Part shown: positions 30,422 through 37,311 of the stretch, piece after piece | Numbering within the stretch: position 1 is the stretch's first letter | Layout: each line of letters opens with the position of its first letter | Virus record (IMG/VR): IMGVR_UViG_3300025889_000361 | Location: 1-37,311 of that record | Reading direction: 5' to 3' (one strand) | Length of the DNA: 37,311 nucleotides | Source of the DNA: a virus | Position numbers and translations under genes: made by a program | The notes under the pieces: model-generated | The model's input: the letters and a program-made list of their open reading frames with translations, nothing else | What the model was told of the DNA's origin: nothing | The model's database searches: none

Positions 30422-30750
30422 TTGACGAGTTCGTCACTTATGGTCGGTGGTGCTTCTGGATCAATGGTTATCCTGAAGGCTCAAAGATCAGTCGATACGA
30501 AACTCTAAAGCAAGTCGAGAAGGCCAGAGGCGTATTACCGCCTGATTTGCAAAACGCGCCAAAGCTATCTGAATATCACTCAGACGTTTGGCAGACATAT
30601 ATCTTGCTGAAAGAGTATACTTACAGCGAGATAGAAAGTTATATGCGGGTCACGGGCTTCATACTTCATCAATGGGAAATTGAGGCCATAATGACTCTGA
30701 GCAGATACAGGGATCAAGAACCGATATGGCCACTGAATATGCAACCCTAG
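30038..30750 (+). CDS. Tail assembly chaperone, -1 frameshift product (gpGT-like)
   Basis: A second frame from 30394 to 30750 has no ATG or GTG start before the coat-side stop, yet encodes a good protein (FYRRLIDEFVTYGRWCFWIN; SKISRYETLKQVEKARG; WQTYILLKEYTYSEIESYM). It overlaps the short form by only 28 bases and is in the -1 frame. TTTT at 30406-30409 is the likely slip site (weaker than a standard XXXYYYZ), and GACGA (30413-30417) / TCGTC (30431-30435) can form a downstream stem. The fusion would be about 237 aa. Frameshifted G-GT pairs precede the tape measure in most siphoviruses. Confidence 0.75.
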
Positions 30751-32519
30751 TCTTTAAGGCCGACACCAAAGAGCTTGGTCAGGCCTACAATCAGCTGAAG
30801 AAACTCAACCAGCAAGGCAAGATCACAGACAAAACCCTGAAATCGTTTGAAACTCAAATGAAGGGTATTCGTGGTGCGGCAGGCGATGCTAGCAAGGGAC
30901 TCCAGAATATGGGTCGCGGTGCTGGTCAGGCCGGTGTTCAGATTCAGCAATTCGTAGGACAGGTTCAGGCCGGCACAAATCCAATGCTGGCTTTCTCACA
31001 GCAAGCGGCTGACTTAGGTATCGTCTTAGGCGCACCAATGCTCGGGGTGATTGCCGCGCTCGGTGCTTCACTCGGAATGGTTCTTCTGCCACAGTTATTT
31101 AAAGGCAGTCGAGCATTAGAGGATTTCGATGAGGTAGCCAAAGAGCTCGATATATCTCTCAGGACTGACGCTCCAGCCTTGTATGCGGCTCGCCTGAAGG
31201 AGCTAGAGAAAGCAGAGCGAGAAGCTAGAGAGGAGATACAAGAAAGCGAGCTCGCTCTAATCAAGAAACAGAAATTCTTAGCGATGCAACAAGGCTTCTA
31301 CGATGCCAATACTATCTCAGCGAAGCGATTGGCGTTCTTCACGAAGCAGTATAACCAAGAAGAAACAGAGCTACTTGTAACGCTCGATCAGCAGAGAATT
31401 GCTTTGAAGGAGGCGATGACTGCAACCAGAGATTTTGCCACTGCGAAAACAGAAGCAGAGATAGCGGCTGAAAATCAAGCTGAAGGAATACGCCAACTCG
31501 TATTAGATCTGACTCTGCAAGAGCAGAAGCTGAGGATGAATGAGGTTGCATTTGCAGTCTATGAAGCGCAGTTAAAAGGCGCAAATGCGGCAGTTTCAGA
31601 ATTCATCAGAACTACGATGATGAGCATCGAGGCTCTAAAAGAGCAAGAGAAAGCTAGCCAAGCAGCTGACAGGTTCCTAGAGAAGCTCGAAAAGCAAGCC
31701 GGAACATTCAAACTATCAAGGTCTGAAGCTTTGCTTCTTGAGTCTGCAACTCACAGTTTAAGCATTGCAGAACAAGAGCGAGTAGCGATCCTGATTCAGC
31801 AGATAGCGGCAGAAGAACAGCGCACAGAGAAAATGAAGCAAGCGCAGGCCGCGCAGAAAGAATTAGTGCAGATGGGTCTACTTGATGCTGAACGCGATGA
31901 AATCGATTCTTTGATGAGGCGAGAGCAGAAGCTAGAGGAGTTCAGAGCGAAAGATCTGATATCTGAACGGCAATACCAAGAGGCTAAAAAAAATCTTGAG
32001 CAAGAGATGCAAAAACAAGCAACTGATCAGCTTGGTAAAGGGTTGAATGATCTTGCTCAATACAATAAAACAGCATTTAAGGCGGCGAAAGCATATAACA
32101 TCGCGAACGCCATCATGAACACTTATACAGGGGCAACCAAGGCTCTTGCGGCTTATCCGCCACCATATAACTTTATTGCGGCGGCTGGTGTTGTTATGTC
32201 CGGTATGGCGCAAGTTCAATCGATCAGATCACAGCAATATCAAGGTCGAGCTCTCGGCGGTCAAGTTCGTTCTGGCGAATCGTATGTTGTTGGTGAGAGA
32301 GGTCCAGAAGTTTTGACCATGGGTTCTGGTGGACGCATTACGCCAAACGATAAGCTCGGAGGCCAGCAACAGGTCGTTAATAAGGTGGCGAACGTGAATT
32401 TCCAGATCACCACAGTAGACGCTCGCGGGTTCGACAGTCTGTTACAATCGCGTAGAGGCCAGATTATCAATATGGTCAATACAGCGATGAACGATAAAGG
32501 CAGGAGAGGCGTAGTCTAA
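30726..32519 (+). CDS. Tape measure protein
   Basis: A 597-residue protein that sets tail length. N-terminus ATLVFKADTKELGQAYNQLK, a Gly-rich hydrophobic stretch at ~80-125 (GIVLGAPMLGVIAALGASLG), a long coiled coil (residues ~150-430) and another hydrophobic region (YNFIAAAGVVMSGMAQV) near 490. At roughly 1.5 angstroms per residue the tail would be about 90 nm. It overlaps the frameshifted chaperone end. Confidence 0.87.
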   Translation: MATEYATLVFKADTKELGQAYNQLKKLNQQGKITDKTLKSFETQMKGIRGAAGDASKGLQNMGRGAGQAGVQIQQFVGQVQAGTNPMLAFSQQAADLGIVLGAPMLGVIAALGASLGMVLLPQLFKGSRALEDFDEVAKELDISLRTDAPALYAARLKELEKAEREAREEIQESELALIKKQKFLAMQQGFYDANTISAKRLAFFTKQYNQEETELLVTLDQQRIALKEAMTATRDFATAKTEAEIAAENQAEGIRQLVLDLTLQEQKLRMNEVAFAVYEAQLKGANAAVSEFIRTTMMSIEALKEQEKASQAADRFLEKLEKQAGTFKLSRSEALLLESATHSLSIAEQERVAILIQQIAAEEQRTEKMKQAQAAQKELVQMGLLDAERDEIDSLMRREQKLEEFRAKDLISERQYQEAKKNLEQEMQKQATDQLGKGLNDLAQYNKTAFKAAKAYNIANAIMNTYTGATKALAAYPPPYNFIAAAGVVMSGMAQVQSIRSQQYQGRALGGQVRSGESYVVGERGPEVLTMGSGGRITPNDKLGGQQQVVNKVANVNFQITTVDARGFDSLLQSRRGQIINMVNTAMNDKGRRGVV

Positions 32520-33097
32520 TGGCTGGCACATATCCAACCACACCAGAGTTTCAGGCAATCAATCTCGAATCACGCCACAACAACGTGATGTCTGAAACTG
32601 TCTCAGGCCGGATGCAAGTTCGCACGTTAGGCGGGCAGAGATGGTCGTTTACTGCAAAATATAATCCAATGACTCGCGAGGAGTTTCAGCCTGTCTTTGC
32701 GTTCGTGATGAGCCAGCAGGGTCGATTCGGCACGTTTACTATCGTACCGCCAGTGATCGGTGATGCTAGTGGTGACGTATCCGGTACGGCTTTGGTCAAT
32801 GCGACAACAGCGGCAGGAGCTACATCTGTTGCGATGGACGGGATTACAGGCACGATCAAGGCTGGAGATTTCATTAAGTTCGCTAGTCATTCTAAAGTCT
32901 ACATGGTCACGGCTGATCGGGCGGGTGCGGGAAGCGTATCTATCGAGCCTCCATTGGTATCCGGCGTCACCGACAACGAAGCAATTACATACGACAGTGT
33001 TCCATTCTTGATGCGCCTAGCTAACGATGTGCAGTCGTACAATCTTGCATCAAACGAATACTACGAATACGAACTGGATATGATTGAGGTGCTTTAA
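32519..33097 (+). CDS. Minor tail protein after the tape measure
   Basis: A 192-residue beta-rich protein starting on the tape-measure stop (TAATGG). TYPTTPEFQAINLESRHNNV, RTLGGQRWSFTAKYNPMTRE and FGTFTIVPPVIGDASGDVSG resemble lambda gpM-like or distal tail proteins. The central Ala/Gly-rich part (ATTAAGATSVAMDGITGTIK) forms an inserted surface domain. Probably part of the baseplate ring. Confidence 0.65.
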   Translation: MAGTYPTTPEFQAINLESRHNNVMSETVSGRMQVRTLGGQRWSFTAKYNPMTREEFQPVFAFVMSQQGRFGTFTIVPPVIGDASGDVSGTALVNATTAAGATSVAMDGITGTIKAGDFIKFASHSKVYMVTADRAGAGSVSIEPPLVSGVTDNEAITYDSVPFLMRLANDVQSYNLASNEYYEYELDMIEVL

Positions 33098-33651
33098 TGC
33101 CACGCACCGTCAACGCATCAACACTGACTGCCCTACAAGCTGACTCGGTACGTCTTGCTCACTTGGTACGGATTGGATTCGATACAGAGCTTTTCCTGAC
33201 CGATTACGGCCATCAGATCACCTATGACTCTAATGATTACTTAGCCGCATCACACTTTCTGAGCTTAGGCACATCACAAGAGACTCAGGATTTGCGTGTA
33301 GGATCGTTAAGTTTAAGCATTTCAGCAGTCGATCAGTCGTATGTCTCGATCTTCTTGAATCAGGAATATGTGAATCGTCGAGTTAGAATCTGGCTTGCTG
33401 TACTAGACAGCAGTGCGGCTATCGTCGGCGATCCGATCAAGACATTCGATGGCGAGATTGTCGGCTACTCGCTCCAGAACTCCGCAGATTCGGCAGTCAT
33501 CAATATGGAGATGGCATCGCATTGGTCTGACTTTGAACGGAAGAATGGTAGATTCACCAATCAGAACAGCCAGCAATACTATTTCCCTAGCGACACTGGT
33601 ATGCGCTTTGCGGCAGAGTCGATCAAAGACATCAAGTGGGGTAAAGCCTGA
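33097..33651 (+). CDS. Minor tail/baseplate protein, DUF2163/gpL-like
   Basis: A 184-residue protein overlapping both neighbours by one base. LARIGFDTE-like segment HLVRIGFDTELFLTDYGHQI, LSLGTSQETQDLRVGSLSLS, VRIWLAVLDSS and KTFDGEIVGYSL are the pattern of DUF2163-like/gpL baseplate proteins (tail-tip 'hub'). C-terminus GMRFAAESIKDIKWG matches the conserved end of that group. Confidence 0.75.
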   Translation: MPRTVNASTLTALQADSVRLAHLVRIGFDTELFLTDYGHQITYDSNDYLAASHFLSLGTSQETQDLRVGSLSLSISAVDQSYVSIFLNQEYVNRRVRIWLAVLDSSAAIVGDPIKTFDGEIVGYSLQNSADSAVINMEMASHWSDFERKNGRFTNQNSQQYYFPSDTGMRFAAESIKDIKWGKA

Positions 33652-36473
33652 TGGGTTGGTTCAGTAATTTCATCAAGAACCCTATCGGAACGGTCAAAGA
33701 TACTGTCAGTGATGTCGTCGATACCGTTGTTGATGTAGTCGAGGACGTAGTTGATCTAGCCGTTGATATTGTTGGCGACATTATCTCTTGGGTCATCGAT
33801 ATTCCAGATGTACCGGATATAGATCAAGACGCTCAATCTGTACTGGTCAACAAGAACTCGAATATCGCTCAAATCCCTGTCGTTTACGGCACACGAAAGA
33901 TGGGCGGAACTAGAGTATTCGTTGAAACGTCAGGGGCGGAAAACAAATATCTCTACATCTGTCTGGTGCTTTGTGAAGGTGAAATCGATTCGATTGGAGA
34001 GATTTACATCAACGATGAAGCTCTTACCGGCTCTGCTTACGCTCCATACGTCACAGTAGATAAGAAACTCGGTACGGATAGCCAGACTGCATCGACTGTC
34101 CTGACAGCCGCGCCATCATGGAGTTCTACGGATACTCTTTCTGGCATCGCTTATCTAGGTATACGGCTAGAGTTTAATCAGGATGTATTCAGCTCGATTC
34201 CGAATATCAACGCGATTGTTAATGGCAGGAAAATATACGATCCGCGCACAGCAACGACAGCTCTTTCATCGAATCCGGCACTCTGTCTCAGGGACTACCT
34301 GACAGACACTCGATACGGCAAAGGATTAGACACATCATTGATAGACGATACATCAATATCGTCTGCCGCAAATGCCTGTGATACTGATGTGACTAACTAC
34401 GATGGCTCAGGCGAGACAGTGAAGCGATTCTCATGCAATGCAGTCATCAATACAGACAGAAAGATATTCGATAACGTCAAAATCCTGCTGACTGGTATGC
34501 AGGGGATGATGCCTTACCAGAACGGCACATACCGCCTTGTCATTGAGGACGACTATGACAGCACGTTCGATTTCGACACAGACAACATCATCTCAGGGTT
34601 CAAGATTCAAGGCTCGACTAAAGATCGGAAGTACAATAGGGTCACAGCTAAGTTCGTAAATCCTGATGCTAACTGGCAAGCAGACGCAGTGATCTGGCCT
34701 GAACCTGATTCATCGGACTACACCACATTCTTAACAGAGGACAACAACAAGCCTCTGGAGACTGAAATCGATCTGAACTGCACCACAAGCTATTATCAGG
34801 CTCGTAACATCGCTAAAACGCTTTGCCTAGCCTCGCGTAAGGCAGGACTGCAAATATCGTTTGTGGCGACTCCTGATGCGCTTAAATGCTCTGTCGGTGA
34901 CATCGTGACGGTCACGCATCCAACTCCTGCATGGTCGAGCAAGGAATTTCGGATTGTCGCACTCAGCATCAACTACGATGCAACGGTCAATGTGAGCCTC
35001 GCTGAACACAATGCGACTGTCTATCCTTGGGTTTCCGATAAAGAAGAGCCAGCTTCATTTGCGTCAAATCTACCTGATCCATTAACGGTAGCGGCTCCTG
35101 TCCTGACAGTAACGGATGAGGTAAGGGTTCATAACGAGGAAGCTATCTCGTTCCTGATTGCCAATGTATCGAGTACGGATCAGTTTACAGAGCGATTCGA
35201 GGTTCAATCTCGGTTAGAAGGCGAGACAAACTTTGTCACGATGGGTCAGGCTGGCGGTGGTCAGTTTGAACAGGTAAACATCGAGGATGGTCGCGTTTAC
35301 ACAGTCAGAGCTAGAGCGATCAACTCATTAGGCGTTCGCTCTGCATGGACATCAATAGATCATCAGGTAGTCGGTAAGACAGCTCCGCCATCAGATGTGA
35401 CTGGATTGACCGGAAACTTAATCGGAAACCAGTATTTCCTAAGCTGGAACGCCGTACCTGATGCTGACTTATCGCATTACCGTGTACGGTTTGCGGCAGA
35501 AGATGCCTCGCCTACCTATCAGAATGCAAACCCATTGGTTGATAAAGTATCCCGTCCTGCTACTTCTGTGTTCGTTCCTGCGCGGAATGGAACGTATTTC
35601 GTTAAGGCAATCGATAAGCTAGGTCTGGCATCTGAGAATCCGGCCACTGTGGTACTTAGTTCAAACATCGATGAATTGGATAACTTCACTGGAATTCAGA
35701 CTATCAATGAGCATCCTGACTTCAACGGCACGTTCGATGATGTAGTCGAAAACGATGCAGAAGATCGTTTGGTACTGGATACCTCGATCCTTTTTGATGC
35801 AGTTACAGGAGACTTTGATGACGCTCTTGGCCTGTTTGATGCGGGTTCAGGTAACGTCGATGCGGAAGGATTCTACTATTTCGGAAACGATGTAGACCTC
35901 GGTGCAACCTATCTCGTCAGAGCGACAGCAATCGTCAAATCTGTACGGGTAGACTATGTAAACCTGTTCGATTCATCTGAAGGCTTATTCGATGATCGTC
36001 AGGGTACATTCGATGGTGACGTAAACGCATTCGATGACGTAGGTGTAGAGGTACAGGCTCGATTCACCACGGATGATCCTGCTGGCACTCCTACATGGTC
36101 TGATTGGCAGACGTTCCAAGTCTCAGACTTCAAGGCGAGAGGATTAGAGTTCAGATGCCGGATGACTACGACAGACGATCAGGCAACTCCAGCAGTCTCA
36201 TTCTTATCGGTTCAATTAGATATGGGCGACAGGACAGAATCAGGCGATGATGTGGTATCTGGAGCTGGCGCAAAGGTCATCACATTCAATAAGGCATTCC
36301 AAGCAACTCCTGCTATCGGCATTGGCGCACAGGATTTACAGACAGGTGATTACTACACACTGTCGTCAAAAAGCCGTACAGGGTTTACAATTACATTCTA
36401 TAACAGCAGTGATACTGCTATTAGCCGCACGTTTGACTATGTGGCGAAAGGATACGGACGCGAGGTAACGTAA
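33651..36473 (+). CDS. Central tail tip protein, lambda J-like
   Basis: A 940-residue protein. Residues ~15-55 are an amphipathic hydrophobic/acidic repeat (TVSDVVDTVVDVVEDVVDLA). The hub region begins IAQIPVVYGTRKMGGTRVFV and continues with LYICLVLCEGEIDSIGEIYI, then LGIRLEFNQD and a 'GKGLDTSLIDD' segment. Residues ~490-670 look like fibronectin type III domains (APPSDVTGLTGNLIGNQYFL). A stretch near 710-795 repeats FD.. units (LFDAVTGDFDD; LFDSSEGLFDDRQGTFDGD), and the end (FNKAFQATPAIGIGAQDLQ) is an H-type-lectin-like tip. It should carry host recognition. Confidence 0.83.
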   Translation: MGWFSNFIKNPIGTVKDTVSDVVDTVVDVVEDVVDLAVDIVGDIISWVIDIPDVPDIDQDAQSVLVNKNSNIAQIPVVYGTRKMGGTRVFVETSGAENKYLYICLVLCEGEIDSIGEIYINDEALTGSAYAPYVTVDKKLGTDSQTASTVLTAAPSWSSTDTLSGIAYLGIRLEFNQDVFSSIPNINAIVNGRKIYDPRTATTALSSNPALCLRDYLTDTRYGKGLDTSLIDDTSISSAANACDTDVTNYDGSGETVKRFSCNAVINTDRKIFDNVKILLTGMQGMMPYQNGTYRLVIEDDYDSTFDFDTDNIISGFKIQGSTKDRKYNRVTAKFVNPDANWQADAVIWPEPDSSDYTTFLTEDNNKPLETEIDLNCTTSYYQARNIAKTLCLASRKAGLQISFVATPDALKCSVGDIVTVTHPTPAWSSKEFRIVALSINYDATVNVSLAEHNATVYPWVSDKEEPASFASNLPDPLTVAAPVLTVTDEVRVHNEEAISFLIANVSSTDQFTERFEVQSRLEGETNFVTMGQAGGGQFEQVNIEDGRVYTVRARAINSLGVRSAWTSIDHQVVGKTAPPSDVTGLTGNLIGNQYFLSWNAVPDADLSHYRVRFAAEDASPTYQNANPLVDKVSRPATSVFVPARNGTYFVKAIDKLGLASENPATVVLSSNIDELDNFTGIQTINEHPDFNGTFDDVVENDAEDRLVLDTSILFDAVTGDFDDALGLFDAGSGNVDAEGFYYFGNDVDLGATYLVRATAIVKSVRVDYVNLFDSSEGLFDDRQGTFDGDVNAFDDVGVEVQARFTTDDPAGTPTWSDWQTFQVSDFKARGLEFRCRMTTTDDQATPAVSFLSVQLDMGDRTESGDDVVSGAGAKVITFNKAFQATPAIGIGAQDLQTGDYYTLSSKSRTGFTITFYNSSDTAISRTFDYVAKGYGREVT

Positions 36474-37311
36474 TGAGCCAAAATGATTTCACCATAGCCA
36501 ATCAGGGCTTTCCGGCATTTCGGGCAGACCTAAACTCTGCTTTACAAGCGTTAGCCTCGCTCAGTGCAGGAGCGACAGAGCCTAGCACTACCTTTGCTTA
36601 TCAACTCTGGTACGACAGCACTACCGACATCCTGAAGGTTCGTAATGCGGATAATGACGCATGGATCAACCTGTTCAACTTTGACCAAGCGACAGACACA
36701 GTATCGGTCGAAGGTACTGATCTAGTAGACGACACCACTCCTCAGTTAGGCGGTGATCTGGCATCTAACGGAAACGATATTCTGTTTGCTGACAACGACA
36801 AAGCCATCTTTGGTACGGGGTCGGATTTACAGATTTATCACGATGGCACTAACAGCCAGATTAGAGATTTAGGTACTGGTGACTTATATATTCAAGCAAG
36901 TGCGGCTGTCAGCTTCACAAATACTAATGCATCTGAAACCTATGCTGTTTTGAATGAAAATGGTGCAGTATCCCTTTACTACGACAACTCCGCCAAATTC
37001 GCCACAGCATCAGCAGGAGTCGCTGTCACTGGACGAGCAACTGGTACGCTGACCACAGACAACGATCTGTCATTCGACATGAACGCATCTAACTACTTCA
37101 AATGCACACCAACAGGCACAGGTACGCTGACGTTCACGAACATTACAGCCGGACAGTCTGGCAATATCTGGCTAGACAACTCTGGCGGCCACACTATCTC
37201 AGCCGCCGCTACCACATACATTGCCAGTGCAGACCTCACTACCATCTCAACAGCAGGTGTTTACTTCCTGTCGTACTACTCTGATGGTACGAACGTGATG
37301 GTCAGTGCGAC
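36473..37311 (+). CDS. Tail fibre-like protein, cut at the 3' window edge
   Basis: TAATG coupling to the tip gene. The product begins MSQNDFTIANQGFPAFRADL and reads on to the last base (279 complete codons). It contains LWYDSTTDILKVRNADNDAW, FGTGSDLQIYHDGTN and the C-terminal repeat domain (AGVAVTGRATGTLTTDND) also present at the window start. The N-terminal ~60 residues are probably the tail-tip attachment part. It is a paralogue of the truncated gene at 3-1316, not its continuation. Confidence 0.78.
   Translation, partial: MSQNDFTIANQGFPAFRADLNSALQALASLSAGATEPSTTFAYQLWYDSTTDILKVRNADNDAWINLFNFDQATDTVSVEGTDLVDDTTPQLGGDLASNGNDILFADNDKAIFGTGSDLQIYHDGTNSQIRDLGTGDLYIQASAAVSFTNTNASETYAVLNENGAVSLYYDNSAKFATASAGVAVTGRATGTLTTDNDLSFDMNASNYFKCTPTGTGTLTFTNITAGQSGNIWLDNSGGHTISAAATTYIASADLTTISTAGVYFLSYYSDGTNVMVSA
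37002..37311 (+). repeat. Fibre C-terminal repeat, copy 2, reaching the window end
   Basis: Second copy of the 979-1288 repeat. Differences are scattered over the first 211 bases, mostly third-codon positions, and vanish in the final 99, where the window stops in mid-gene. This is the signature of a sequence assembly that broke at an exact repeat. Confidence 0.9.

Noticed and set aside
1-37311. Direct terminal repeat of a complete linear genome
   Set aside because: The copy matching the window end lies inside at 979-1288, not at base 1, and encodes a paralogous protein domain.
1-37311. CRISPR array, insertion sequence, integrase or att site
   Set aside because: No regularly spaced repeats, transposase or recombinase motifs were found; a lytic phage is the simpler reading.

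Overview
The window looks like most of the genome of a tailed, long-tailed (siphovirus-type) bacteriophage. It is probably an uncultured marine phage of a Gram-negative host. Every supportable gene is on the + strand and packed with 1-20 bp overlaps. Siphovirus evidence: large terminase, DUF4055-type portal, MuF-type minor head protein, scaffold, P22-like coat, a tail-tube gene, a G/GT-type frameshifted chaperone pair, a tape measure of about 600 aa and a lambda-J-like tip. Marine evidence: LamG/SPRY and 'YGFSPDLVWIK'-type adhesin repeats. Gram-negative evidence: T4-type lysozyme and lambda-like NinB/NinG. I see no integrase, CI-like repressor, RNA polymerase, DNA polymerase, tRNA or CRISPR array. 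A lytic life style relying on the host polymerases is the simplest reading.

Layout. 1-6.7 kb: tail-fibre fragment, two large adhesins, fibre-assembly-like protein, small membrane proteins and a virion-type beta protein. 6.7-8.2 kb: lysis block (EF-hand membrane protein, tiny membrane peptide, zinc ribbon, holin, endolysin). 8.3-11.5 kb: recombination (Sak3/DUF1071-like annealing protein, YqaJ exonuclease, two HTH proteins, NinB, NinG). 11.5-13.35 kb: small unknown genes. 13.35-13.8 kb: a 450-nt gene-free stretch rich in inverted repeats. 13.8-15.7 kb: SF2 helicase and a CHC2-type zinc protein. 15.7-17.7 kb: more small genes. 17.77-19.85 kb: ParB-like, FkbM-like methyltransferase and 2OG-Fe(II) oxygenase genes. 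19.85-36.5 kb: packaging, head and tail. 36.5 kb to the end: a second fibre gene, cut by the window edge.

Points that stand out. (1) Four genes end in a hairpin whose GUAA tetraloop contains the UAA stop codon; the stems differ in sequence but keep their pairing. (2) Three related intergenic modules (8.25, 11.47 and 15.68 kb) each look like a terminator followed by a promoter/leader, and two of them head the gene pairs that carry the stop hairpins. (3) The 450-nt stretch is a candidate structured RNA or origin. (4) The ParB/FkbM/oxygenase trio beside the terminase may be a DNA or virion modification cassette. (5) The minor head protein is fused to an HExxH metallopeptidase-like domain and followed by a small acidic protein. 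(6) The window end lies inside a ~310-bp repeat shared with position 979-1288, so the sequence probably broke between tandem fibre paralogues and only a short piece of the genome is likely missing.
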